Below are positions 22,800 through 33,282 of a stretch of 64,000 nt of DNA, piece after piece. This stretch comes from Primula veris (lineage: Eukaryota > Streptophyta > Magnoliopsida > Ericales > Primulaceae). The notes under the pieces are model-generated. The model saw only the letters and a list, made by a program, of their open reading frames with translations, was not told the DNA's origin and did not search any database. Within the stretch, counting starts at the first letter, position 1. Every line of letters starts with the position of its first letter. The DNA lies in the NCBI GenBank assembly GCA_963682055.1, contig OY821746.1, forward strand, positions 20,712,481 to 20,776,480, given 5' to 3'. Both the position numbers and the translations under genes were made by a program.

Positions 22800-24633
22800 G
22801 TGTCCAATTTGTAACATTTCTTTTTGTGGAAAAAGTGCAGAAATTAAGAGTGCACACGTAAACTATCAAGTCCATTTATTATGCGAAATCCAAAAATAAA
22901 AGTCGACCTTAACGTCATATATTCATATATCATCATTAACCCTTATATTATTCTTATAGTTCATATCTTACTTAAAAAGCAGTAACCGATATCGAGTAAT
23001 AACATTGAAAACTAAAGTCAGGACGCATTAAATATTCTACCTTTTTCCATTGTTTACAAATACTGTAGGCTGTTATAAACTTATCAGGTAAAAAAAAGTA
23101 AGATTGGATAGAAGGTCCATAATTATTAATTAAGGTTTTGTTCTAAGATATTCAAGAGATGTAAATCTTCTTTAATGAGAAAAAAGATGAGCAAATGCCG
23201 AAATTCAACTATTGGATTTGATTCCCTCGTAATAAAAACTAAGATAAAATCAAGCCGGTTATATTAAATAGATGAACGGTTCCTAATTCCTCACCATGCT
23301 TGAAAGATGTCACAATCATATTAGATCAATAGTGCAACCTAGATAGCTAAAGTAATAGTAGTACTTTTTTTTAATGAGTTGGTGCACACATTTACAGCCC
23401 CATTCTGGTAGTAATTAAGATAACATCATATATCAAGCTGCTGAAGCTCGACCAATGACCTCCGACTTCAGCTCGAATCAACTGATTTTTATCGAAACAA
23501 TCAAACAAGCTTGAGAGACCGGAAGCTGAGCTCCACTCAATTTGTGGTCACCCCTAAACAAAGAAAAAATTATAAATTAGTCCATCTTAACTCCATCCAG
23601 GTGTGTGGTTCACACCACAATTACCATCTTTAAAAGAAAAAAACTACCTTCAATTACCAAAATTAAATAAGTGAACTTAGATAGTTACTATGGATTTTTG
23701 GTCTGACTACTACTGGCCTCAATCAGTTTAACTATTTCGTGTAGACAATTCTAACTTTTACAGTTTTCCTACTACGATCTCATATAGAAACTTTCACAAA
23801 TACATAAATACTGCTGGTGAGTATTATTAACAAGCGAGTCTTTTTCACACAACTAAAAATATACAGCTATGACTTGAGACAACACTAATCTTTTCATGCA
23901 CTGTCGTGACTGTTTCATTTCTGTATAACTGATCAGAAACTAACACGCTTCTAATTTCTTGCTCTTTATTGACAAATTCATGTCCTCTGAAGGCCAGACA
24001 GATATATAGATAATTGTTTTGGGTCTTTCGAAATGAAAAACTATCGCATATGTCTAGACATTGGCCAAAGTCCAGACCAACAGAGCATAAAATTTAAATA
24101 AGCATACTAATAACTATCTTCTCATAGGTCATACAAACATCTTTTAAGTCGTATACATTCTCAAAGATGCTAAGTATGTAAATGCCTGCTCGAGGAAAAA
24201 GGAATAGGTGAAACTTATAAAATTTAAAATACCAAAATGGCAAATCTAAAAGGAATTTTTTTTAAGCACTGGCACATTATTTTGAGTCCTCTAAAGTTCA
24301 GCCTTCAGCTTAATCTAATTACAGATTAGAATTAGTGCTGTTTCTCTAGTAGGAATAGACGAATGGTTTTTGAGACTTTTAGTTTAGGTTAAAACTGTAC
24401 CATTTTTTCCACGAACGCTGAAAAAGTATTGTACTATTTTCCTCTGAGGATAACCTCAAACTAAAATTACACATAACATAAATGAGATATCGGATATGAC
24501 TTGGGATGCAAAACAAGGAGTGGTACACGGAAAATTGTTCAGGATCTGATCTCAACTAGAAGATTGCTATGCGTCACATGAATAAAAAATTTATTCGTAA
24601 TATAAATATTCTTGCCGATAAATATTGGACTAT
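22800..24633. other. Intergenic AT-rich DNA
   Basis: No supported gene or element. Small open frames have no family resemblance. Confidence 0.4.
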
Positions 24634-24638
24634 GTAAT

Positions 24639-25208
24639 TGTTGGTGATTTTAGTATCATCAATGTATTTTAGTAGTAATGTGATTTATTATAGGCCGATG
24701 CAATAATGCGTTAAACTCGGAAACGAGTTAGGGAAGTGCGGAGTGCACGCTCGTCGAGCCAACGTATAATTGAATATGAATAATTGAAACGGGGTTCCAA
24801 GGGGCAGAGCCCCTGGCGGGGTCCAAGGGGCGAGAGCCCCTGGCTGGGGTCCCGAACAGTTGCTTCCTTTCCGGAAAATTTTGAATAGTTGGACCATTTC
24901 TCAACAGTTGCTTCCTTTCCGGAACAGTTGCTTCCTTTCCGGAACAGTTGCTTGCTTTCAGTTTCGGTTATTGATCTCCTATATAAGAAGTCATTTGGCC
25001 TCGGTTTTGCATACAGAAACATATAAGAAAATTCTCTCTACATTTCCTAATCTATTCTTCTTGCCAGAAACAGATTGTTCTTCAAGAATTATCCCCACAA
25101 AGATTTCGTGAACCCAGGCAATAATAGGGTCGAAATACTTTGTTCGGAAAGTGTACGAACACGATTCTTCGAAGTTATCCAGGATTATCATACCCTAAAT
25201 TTCTAACA
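24639..25208 (+). repeat. Left LTR of the copia element (570 bp)
   Basis: TG...CA ends. A TATATAAG box at 24980-24987 sits in a good position to start the element transcript about 30 bp on. It has two GC-rich hairpin units (GGGGCAGAGCCCC type, 24790-24855) and three to four copies of CAGTTGCTTCCTTTCCGGA (24855-24950), a repeat that the right LTR lacks. Confidence 0.9.
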
Positions 25209-25311
25209 GTAATGTAATCCATAGAGTAATTCAGAATGATCACTATAATATATTGAAATCCTGAGTTTACTGTCTCATTCCCCTCTCTTTTTCTCTAGAA
25301 TTTTTGTCGTT
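25209..25311 (+). repeat. 103-bp copy of the right flank, placed between left LTR and pol
   Basis: Identical base for base to 29282-29384. It starts with GTAATGTAATCC, so it includes the right target-site copy, and ends with ...TTTTTGTCGTT. Its end (CCCCTCTCTTTTTCTCTAG) looks like an intron 3' splice site. No primer-binding site (TGGTATCAGAGC type) follows the LTR. It therefore looks like target DNA rather than element leader. Confidence 0.75.
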
Positions 25312-28212
25312 GAAGGCAAAGGAAACGTGGTGCTAGAATTCAGTTCTGGAAAGACTATTACTTTGTTTAATGTTTTGTATGTTCCTAAATTACGTAAGAA
25401 TTTAATTTCTGGTCCTGTATTAAATAAGCTTGGATACAAGCAAGTGTGTGAATCCGATAAATATGTTTTATCGAAGTCTGGTGTGTTTGTAGGATTTGGA
25501 TATTATAATAATGGTATGTTTATGATGAATTTGAATGGAGTTCCTAATGATTCTGGTTCTGTATTTATGTCTTCTTCGAATGTTATCAATTTCTCGTTAT
25601 GGCATGCTCGTCTAGGACATGTACATTATAAAAGAATGCATGAAATGTCTAAAGATGATTTAATTCCTGTTTTTAATGAAAATGTAGAAAAATGTAAAAC
25701 TTGCATGTTAACAAAGATCACTAGGCAACCTTTTAAAAGTATAACAAGGAAATCTGTCATTCTGGAATTAATACATAGTGATTTATGTGATTTGCATGCT
25801 ACTCCATCATTAGGGCATAAAAAATATTTTATCACTTTCATAGATGATGCATCTAGATTCTGCTATGTCTATTTGTTGCACGCTAAGGACGAAGCCTTAG
25901 ATAAATTCAAAATTTATAAAACTGAAGTTGAAGTGCAACAGAATGTGTTGATTAAAACATTGCGTACAGATAGAGGTGGTGAATATTATGATCCTGTATT
26001 TTTCCAATCCGTAGGAATCATTCATGAGACTACGGCACCTTATACACCTCAACAAAATGGTGTGGCTGAAAGGAAAAATAGAGTTCTTAAAGAAATGGTG
26101 AATGCCATGTTATCTTACTCTGGTTTAAGTGAAGGGTTTTGGGGAGAACCTATGTTAACGGCTTGCTATTTGTTAAATAGGGTTCCTAATAAAAGGAACA
26201 AGACTACCCCATATGAACTTTGGTATAAGAAACGACCAAACTTAACATTTTTACGTGTTTGGGGTTGTAGGGCCGTGGTTAGACTCCCGGACCCAAAAAG
26301 GAAAACTTTGGGTGAAAAGGGTATAGCTTGCATCTTTGTTGGATATGCTGAGCACTCCAAGGCCTATAGGTTTTATGTTATAGAACCTAATGACTCGATT
26401 TCTATTAACACGATTATAGAATCGAGAGATGCCATATTTGATGAGAATTGTTTCTCTTTTATACCTAGACCAAAGGACTCTATACCTAATTCAGATGAAT
26501 CTCTAAGGGATGATCATTCAATTGATGTGCCAAGTGAGACACTTGAACCCCGTAGGAGCAAAAGAGCTAGAAAATCTAGATCTTATGGATCTGATTTTCA
26601 ACTATATTTAGTTGAGGGATCAAGAGATCAGATTGGTACTCAATACTATTATTGTTATAGTATAGAGGAGGATCCAAGAACGTATGATGAAGCTGTGAAA
26701 TCTCGAGATTCTGTTTTTTGGAAAGAAGCAATTGATGAAGAGATTGGTTCTATCATGGAAAATAATACTTGGGTATTATCTGATTTACCACCAGGTTGCA
26801 AACCATTGGGTTGCAAATGGATCTTCAAAAGGAAGATGAAAGTCGATGGTACAATTGACAAGTTTAAAGCTAGATTAGTAATCCAAGGCTTCAGACAAAA
26901 GGAAGGGATTGATTATTTCGATACCTATGCTCCAGTTGCCCGTATCACTACTATTAGATTGTTGATTGCCTTGGCGGCTATTCATAATCTAGTGATTCAT
27001 CAAATGGATGTCAAAACAGCATTTCTGAATGGTGATTTGGAAGAAGAAGTGTATATGAAGCAACCTGAAGGATTTGTAATGCCTGGTAATGAGCATAAAG
27101 TGTGTAAGCTAGTTAAGTCGCTGTATGGGCTGAAACAAGCTCCGAAGCAGTGGCATCAAAAGTTTGATGAAGTTGTTTTGTCTAATGGTTTCATTCTAAA
27201 CCAAGCAGACAAATGTGTATATAGCAAATTTAATACATCCGGTAAAGGAGTTTTCATTTGTCTATATGTTGATGACATGTTGATCTTTGGCACCGACCAA
27301 AATCAAGTTGATAAAACGAAGAATTTCTTGTCATCAAAGTTCTCCATGAAAGATATGGGAGAAGCGGACGTTATTTTTGGTATTAAGATTAAACGGGAGA
27401 ATAAGGGGATTGTAATTACGCAATCTCATTACATTGAGAAAATACTCAAGAAGTTCAATTATGAAAGTTGTTCTCCAGTAAGTACTCCCATGGATCCGGG
27501 AGAAAAGCTTATGCCAAATACAGGTAAACCTGTGGATCAACTTGAATACTCAAGAGCTATAGGCTCTTTGATGTATGCTATGATTAGCACTAGACCGGAT
27601 ATTGCTTATGCGGTTGGAAAGTTGAGCAGATTTACTAGTAATCCTAGTAGACATCATTGGCATGCGATAACTAGGGTATTCAAGTACTTGAAGGGTACTA
27701 TGAATTATGGATTGGCATATATGGGATTTCCTTTGGTGTTAGAGGGTTATTCGGATGCTAGTTGGATAAATAATGCTGAAGACTCATCCTCTACAAGTGG
27801 ATGGGTGTTCTTGCTTGGGGGAGGTGCCATCTCATGGGCTTCCAAGAAGCAAACATGTATAACTGGTTCCACAATGGAATCTGAGTTTGTAGCATTAGCA
27901 GCTGCTGGTAAAGAAGCGGAATGGCTCAGGAACTTGGTATATGAGATTCCGATATGGCCTAAACCGATATCACCAATTTCTATCCGTTGTGATAGTACTG
28001 CCACACTGGCTAAAGCTTATAGTCAAATATACAATGGAAAGTCTAGACATTTGGGTGTTAGACATATTATGATTAGGGAATTAATCATGAATGGGGTGAT
28101 ATCTATTGATTTTGTTCGGTCGCAACAAAACTTAGCTGACCACTTGACGAAGGGGTTAGCTAGAGACTTAGTGAATAAGTCGGTAATTGGGATGGGATTA
28201 AAGTCCATTTAA
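25312..28212 (+). CDS. Ty1/copia pol polyprotein, N-terminally deleted (integrase-RT-RNase H)
   Basis: Open for over 960 codons without a stop; numbering here starts at 25327. The first residues ([20 protein letters not shown]) are the stretch that normally follows the protease, so gag and protease are missing and no true start codon is kept. The GAG-pre-integrase HHCC zinc motif lies at 93-126 (WHARLGHVH...CKTC). The integrase core has Asp152, Asp215 (LRTDRGGEY) and Glu248 (NGVAERKN). Reverse transcriptase spans about 480-730, with KARLVIQGF and the catalytic YVDD at 647-650. RNase H covers about 815-945: Asp820 (YSDASW), ESEFVAL, RCDST and NLADHLTKG. The intact frame indicates recent activity of the family, or complementation by other copies. 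Confidence 0.93.
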   Translation, partial: EGKGNVVLEFSSGKTITLFNVLYVPKLRKNLISGPVLNKLGYKQVCESDKYVLSKSGVFVGFGYYNNGMFMMNLNGVPNDSGSVFMSSSNVINFSLWHARLGHVHYKRMHEMSKDDLIPVFNENVEKCKTCMLTKITRQPFKSITRKSVILELIHSDLCDLHATPSLGHKKYFITFIDDASRFCYVYLLHAKDEALDKFKIYKTEVEVQQNVLIKTLRTDRGGEYYDPVFFQSVGIIHETTAPYTPQQNGVAERKNRVLKEMVNAMLSYSGLSEGFWGEPMLTACYLLNRVPNKRNKTTPYELWYKKRPNLTFLRVWGCRAVVRLPDPKRKTLGEKGIACIFVGYAEHSKAYRFYVIEPNDSISINTIIESRDAIFDENCFSFIPRPKDSIPNSDESLRDDHSIDVPSETLEPRRSKRARKSRSYGSDFQLYLVEGSRDQIGTQYYYCYSIEEDPRTYDEAVKSRDSVFWKEAIDEEIGSIMENNTWVLSDLPPGCKPLGCKWIFKRKMKVDGTIDKFKARLVIQGFRQKEGIDYFDTYAPVARITTIRLLIALAAIHNLVIHQMDVKTAFLNGDLEEEVYMKQPEGFVMPGNEHKVCKLVKSLYGLKQAPKQWHQKFDEVVLSNGFILNQADKCVYSKFNTSGKGVFICLYVDDMLIFGTDQNQVDKTKNFLSSKFSMKDMGEADVIFGIKIKRENKGIVITQSHYIEKILKKFNYESCSPVSTPMDPGEKLMPNTGKPVDQLEYSRAIGSLMYAMISTRPDIAYAVGKLSRFTSNPSRHHWHAITRVFKYLKGTMNYGLAYMGFPLVLEGYSDASWINNAEDSSSTSGWVFLLGGGAISWASKKQTCITGSTMESEFVALAAAGKEAEWLRNLVYEIPIWPKPISPISIRCDSTATLAKAYSQIYNGKSRHLGVRHIMIRELIMNGVISIDFVRSQQNLADHLTKGLARDLVNKSVIGMGLKSI

Positions 28213-28760
28213 ATCTATTAGCTGTGGTATACCCAATTCCCTTCGAATACAACGTTAGAAGCAGAATTCAATGTGGAAAGATCATAGTTAGAGATTGGAG
28301 CAATTGTGTTTATCTTCCCAAGGTATGTGCTCAGACCTGCAAGTGATGGCTAGGTTGAAGTATATCTTCTTAATGGTTCTTTTGAAAAATTGCAAATGCA
28401 GGTGCAAGATTAAAAGGATCACCTATGTGAGCATGAAGTTTTGCCGCTTCAAGAAGCTTGGACTTGGCTTCCTATATGCTTATTAATGGATAAGGACACA
28501 TGGCTTGTAAAGTGTCAAGTATGAATAGTAGAGTATTGTAAGAAACATATGTGTACTATATCTTCAGATATTCAAATGGATTGACGGGTTCAATCGTTAT
28601 GACACCCAGATTTTCGAGTATTTGGAATGTGTATTTGTACTAAGATGAAAATTCAATCGTAAGACATTTTCATCTATGCATTTGTTTGATTGTTATACCT
28701 GTGTGTTATACCCTTGTATATATTATTGTATATACTGAGTAAATCAAGGATTACACTAAA
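28213..28760 (+). other. 3' untranslated part of the copia element
   Basis: 548 bp between the pol stop and the purine tract, with no long frame. This is longer than in many copia elements but has no recognisable gene. Confidence 0.6.
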
Positions 28761-28770
28761 ATGGGGGGGA
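28761..28770 (+). promoter_or_regulatory. Polypurine tract (plus-strand primer site)
   Basis: ATGGGGGGGA directly before the right LTR. It is the normal site where plus-strand DNA synthesis is primed in LTR retrotransposons. Confidence 0.8.
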
Positions 28771-28772
28771 TT

Positions 28773-29281
28773 TGTTGGTGATTTTAGTATCATCAATGTA
28801 TTTTAGTAGTAATGTGATTTATTATAGGCCGATGCAATAATGCGTTAAACTCGGAAACGAGTTAGGGAAGTGCGGAGTGCACGCTCGTCGAGCCAACGTA
28901 TAATTGAATATGAATAATTGAAACGGGGTTCCAAGGGGCAGAGCCCCTGGCGGGGTCCAAGGGGCAGAGCCCCTGGCGGGGTCCTAGGGGCAGAGCCCCT
29001 GGCGGGGTCCAAGGGGCGAGAGCCTTGCTTTCAGTTTCGGTTATTGATCTCCTATATAAGAAGTCATTTGGCCTCGGTTTTGCATACAGAAACATATAAG
29101 AAAATTCTCTCTACATTTCCTAATCTATTCTTCTTGCCAGAAACAGATTGTTCTTCAAGAATTATCCCCACAAAGATTTCGTGAACCCAGGCAATAATAG
29201 GGTCGAAATACTTTGTTCGGAAAGTGTACGAACACGATTCTTCGAAGTTATCCAGGATTATCATACCCTAAATTTCTAACA
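28773..29281 (+). repeat. Right LTR of the copia element (509 bp)
   Basis: Same ends and same TATATAAG box (29053-29060) as the left LTR. It carries about four GC-rich hairpin units (28925-29025) instead of two, and lacks the CAGTTGCTTCC repeats. The remaining sequence appears identical to the left LTR. Confidence 0.9.
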
Positions 29282-29384
29282 GTAATGTAATCCATAGAGT
29301 AATTCAGAATGATCACTATAATATATTGAAATCCTGAGTTTACTGTCTCATTCCCCTCTCTTTTTCTCTAGAATTTTTGTCGTT

Positions 29385-30590
29385 TTTTTATTCTTATACT
29401 ATTTTGCCAATGTAATTATATTCTTCTTTATCAGCACAGATAAAATGAAAGAAGAAATTCTTAACAACAGCTTTTTTTTTAGAAAAACTACATCTAATCT
29501 GAGTACCCAGTAAAAAGGGGAAAAGGGATATTACGAGTATATTATACCATATGGTCTTGTGCTCCTCACAATTTACTATCTCTGCCACTCAAATATCTGC
29601 ACATTCAACAAGGACAACAATACCCAATCAATTTCCAAATATTGGTGTACTAGTTGCTCCGGACATACAAATTGATCCAGGTGATACAGCAAACATTCAT
29701 TTTAATTATTAACTTTGTTTTCCTACCCGATGGTACTTAAGGGACAAATAACGCATAGACCAGATACAGAAAAAAATACAGGCGTTAGTCTTTATTATTT
29801 CAAAATCGGCGATATTGTTCCCCAAAAAAATCAAAGACAAACCAACTTTTTTTAAAGTGTACCTTATTTGTCAGCTAATAAGAGTAGAATTGCAACAATC
29901 TGTCCTGCACTTTCAGAGAAAAGCCAACCTAACTGAACTGCCAGCCACTAAAACCCAACTGTCGGTCCTGCAAGCGAGACCATCTCAAATGTTATACTTG
30001 TACTCACCATATTCGTCCTTGAAATTTGAGTTCTAAGTGTAAAATCAGGGCAGTGTACATAATAGCGAATTTTACTGAGTATTCATTTTTCGCCGATCCC
30101 TCTTTATCTGCAGCAATCAAGTCCTCCCAATCATTTATACGGCTTTTGTGAACACTTCTTAATGATTTTCAAATAAAGAAATTGCTTGATTGATACAGAT
30201 GAAATCTGGGACAAAACTTAAGACGTATTGTTGGTAATTCACCATGAGACATATCTTACCTCGTTGAAACATGATTTATTCATCTACTCTAGCATCTCCT
30301 GATACGTTCTGCAAAACGATAGAGGAACAGATAAGTTATAAAGGTAGAAGATCCGCAAATAGTTTAAATATAAACAAAGTAAATAAACTTACATAGCTAC
30401 TTTAATTTTTCCGTCCGTCTACTACTTGCCTCAATCAGTATATAATCCTATAGTTTTTTTTAACATTTATAGTTTCACTGCTACTACCTTGTAAATATAA
30501 AAACTTTTCACACATACACTTTTGAGTATTATTCAGAAGTGAGCCTTTTCTCTCTACTAAAAACTACACTCTTTTACTAATACAAAAATA
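29385..30590. other. Intergenic DNA between the copia element and the PPR gene
   Basis: No recognised gene. Part of 30200-30590 is probably the 3' untranslated region of the PPR gene, which is read from the other strand. Confidence 0.4.
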
Positions 30591-32045
30591 TCAAACAAGC
30601 AATAAACAATTACAAATAAATTTCTTATAATACATCAACTTACGGTTTATCTTCTTGATCAAGTAATCCTTTAGGCCAGCAGCTGCATCAACAATTCTAG
30701 TATCAGATGTAATCTCTCTCTTCAAAATCTCTTCCAGAACCTTTTCTGCTCCAACATTAATATCCACCTCACAAATCCTTGGCAAAATTTCCATCCATGT
30801 ATCAATATGTGGAGATTCCCCAAGGCTTAATATTTCCCCCAACAGTTCACAAGCTTCATCGATCTTATTACATTTACAAAGACCGCCAATTAACGCATGA
30901 GATACAGAAAAATGTGGAGAAAAACCCTTGCATATCATTTCCTTCATATGATTCTTCGCCTCATTATACATACCTTGATTACACAACCCAGCAACCAAAG
31001 TCTGATAAGACACCAAATTTGGCAAACACCCATTCACAGGCATATCTTCAAGCACTTTACAAGCATCAGAGGCTCGACCTTCCCTACAAAAGCCCGATAT
31101 AATCGTATTATAATGAACAATATCCGGATTACACCCTTTAACCTTCATCCTACAAAGAAGCTTATAAGCCTCTTTTAGCTTCTTTTTTCTACACAAGCTG
31201 TTCAACAAAGTGGTGTAACTTAAAGTATCCGGCACAAAACCCTTGTTCAACATATCATCCAACAAGTCCACAGCTTTATTTACCTGACTTTTTCGACATA
31301 ATCCCTGCATTAATATTCGATAAGACTCGATATCGGGTACAATATCCCTCTTGAACATTTGATTGAATAGAGAGTATGCAATACTAAGATTATCGTTGAG
31401 ACAAAAAGCACGGATTAATATGTTATACGAAGTGACATTCAGTGATACTCCGAAACGATGAGCAGATCTGAAAAGATCAAAAGCGGGTCGGATACAAGAG
31501 GCATGAGAGACTAGGACTTCAAGAGTGAGATTTAAGTGTTTAGAAAGGGGATTTGTATTAAATTTTGGGATCGAGTAGAAAGCGTTGAGTGCTTTTTCAG
31601 GGAGTTGGGCATCACCATAGATCTGAATGATGTGAGAGAAGAGGGAGGGGGTGATGGGTAAACCTTGGGATTTGAGTTGAGAGAGAAGATCTTGCATAAG
31701 AGAGAAGTGGCGTGAGCGGCCTAATTTGAGAATTAGTGTGTGGTAAGAAGTATAAGAGTGGCAGAAATTAGGTTCATGAGAGGCTAAGTCAAAGATTTCT
31801 TTAGCCAGGAGTGGATCTGTCTGAGATGCTATCAGCTTTTGAATTTGTGAGGGGGACCCGATAGAAACCGAATTCCTTGATATAGCCGAAAGAAAACGAC
31901 AAACAGTTCCTTTTTGGAAATGTTGTTGATCTTTTTGTTGTTGGTGTAGTTGGTGCTGACAGAATTGATGAATGGCAAAGCGTAAGGTTTTGTGTGAAAC
32001 CAAACAAACAAAATTAAGATGAGATGGCGATCGGTGCATATTCAT
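30591..32045 (-). CDS. Pentatricopeptide repeat protein, P-class (At4g01400-like), probably mitochondrial
   Basis: An intronless 484-codon frame, typical of plant PPR genes. Residues 1-60 are rich in Ser, Arg, His and Gln and poor in acidic residues, as in an organelle presequence. From about residue 95 to 415 there are about nine degenerate 35-residue PPR units; the clearest are TSYNILIRAFC (205), ESYRILMQGLC (240), LSYTTLLNSLC (275), VHYNTIISGFC (310) and VSYQTLVAGLC (345). No E, DYW or SMR domain follows, so it is P-class, expected to bind a specific organelle RNA and affect its stability, splicing or processing. The order and the segments LCRMKVKGCNPD and EEMICKGF-type motifs recall Arabidopsis At4g01400. 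Start: ATG at 32045; a second Met two codons later is an alternative. The last 15 residues are hydrophobic and may differ from orthologues. Confidence 0.9.
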   Translation of the reverse strand: MNMHRSPSHLNFVCLVSHKTLRFAIHQFCQHQLHQQQKDQQHFQKGTVCRFLSAISRNSVSIGSPSQIQKLIASQTDPLLAKEIFDLASHEPNFCHSYTSYHTLILKLGRSRHFSLMQDLLSQLKSQGLPITPSLFSHIIQIYGDAQLPEKALNAFYSIPKFNTNPLSKHLNLTLEVLVSHASCIRPAFDLFRSAHRFGVSLNVTSYNILIRAFCLNDNLSIAYSLFNQMFKRDIVPDIESYRILMQGLCRKSQVNKAVDLLDDMLNKGFVPDTLSYTTLLNSLCRKKKLKEAYKLLCRMKVKGCNPDIVHYNTIISGFCREGRASDACKVLEDMPVNGCLPNLVSYQTLVAGLCNQGMYNEAKNHMKEMICKGFSPHFSVSHALIGGLCKCNKIDEACELLGEILSLGESPHIDTWMEILPRICEVDINVGAEKVLEEILKREITSDTRIVDAAAGLKDYLIKKINRKLMYYKKFICNCLLLV

Positions 32046-33250
32046 CCAGATAAATTCCTATATAAGCGGTCTTTGGAAGCATAAGAATGCTCGCACTATG
32101 TTTAAGTGGAGGAAGCGATTTGAATCTACATTAATTGCTGCAAGAGAAAAAACATGTTACTTTTTCAAAGCCATATGAAAATAAAAGTATCTTAACAACA
32201 AAAATATTATAGCGAGAAAAGAAAAGAACACACAGTTAAGTAAAGGCATATAACTTACAACAACTTACAGCGTAAGTAACAATAAAGAACTGAGAAAAGC
32301 TCAAAGAGGTGTACACAAGATCTTTTGATCCTTCAACATCAGAGGACCAAAAGATAGAGAAAGGAGAAGTATATCAACAATCTCAACTGAATGAGAAGAA
32401 CGTCCATGGGTAGGAAACATTTCCCAACAACTTACTACTACAACTTCCAGATACTCAAATTTATAAATTTCAACATACAATCATTTCACGGTATAGATAA
32501 AGATGACTTATCTGAAGAGAAACATCTTAAAATAAATAGCAAAATTTCCAAACTCCTTTTCAGTATTTGTTTTCTCCGTATTTCATTCAGACGATAATCT
32601 ACCATCCTTTTGCAGGGAAACTATGAAACATTGTCAGATTCCATGGATTAAAATATAATTTTACTACCATCTAGTGAAGAGGGAATGCTATGTAGTAAAG
32701 TGAGCAGAAAGATGGATTCATCATACGAAATTCAATAAATAAAGCAAATTTAAAAATGATTTTACCTAGACCAGATATAAACATCAAATTTATAATGTCT
32801 CCAAAAATCTATCATTACATCTTGAAGAAGAACTAATTGTTATCAAGAAACAGAAAAAATATAAATATAAACAATGAGCAAAGCACAGAGCTGCCTTTCT
32901 GCAAAAAATTCGACGCAGCATGGAAAAAAAATATTTGACCGAAATAAGTCTGAAGTCCAAAAGAGGATCAATGACCATAAGCAGATGCAGAAGCTCAGTT
33001 TTAACTTCCAACATTTATTGATCCTACATCTTAAATTCATAAACCCATCTGCTTAAAAAGTGCAAGCATAACTTTCTGAAAGAGATACGAAACTTCAAAA
33101 CATATATCATAGTGTTTGGTAAAAAGCCAAAATAATCTACTAATTTGCAGTAGGATTCCCGAAAAATCTTCGGCAATAGCGTAAATTAATATCATGAAAC
33201 GATATAAGTAGTTTTCTGAAACACCAGTTTACGTATAGTTTAAAGAATAA
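32046..33250. other. Upstream region of the PPR gene, no other gene seen
   Basis: AT-rich; a few short open frames on both strands overlap each other and have no family resemblance. The PPR promoter should lie at the left side but no clear TATA box stands out. Confidence 0.4.
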
Positions 33251-33282
33251 ATGTTCAGTAGGAAAAAAGATAACATAATAGA

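Larger units (their letters stand above)
24639..29281 (+). mobile_element. Ty1/copia LTR retrotransposon, internally deleted, GTAAT target duplication
   Basis: Both LTRs start TGTTGG and end CTAACA. The pentamer GTAAT lies just outside each end (24634-24638 and 29282-29286). Between them is a single open pol frame in the order integrase, reverse transcriptase, RNase H, the defining order of Ty1/copia, followed by a purine-rich tract at 28761-28770. Gag, the CCHC knuckle, the protease active site and a tRNA primer-binding site are absent. After the left LTR there are 103 bp identical to the DNA just outside the right LTR, and then pol begins. The LTRs are almost identical except for repeat-number changes, so insertion is recent. 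The copy cannot transpose by itself. Confidence 0.9.

Noticed and set aside
24688..25191. Small open frames inside the LTRs (also 28862-29264)
   Set aside because: They follow the GC-rich LTR repeats and are present in both LTRs only because those are copies. No gene signature.
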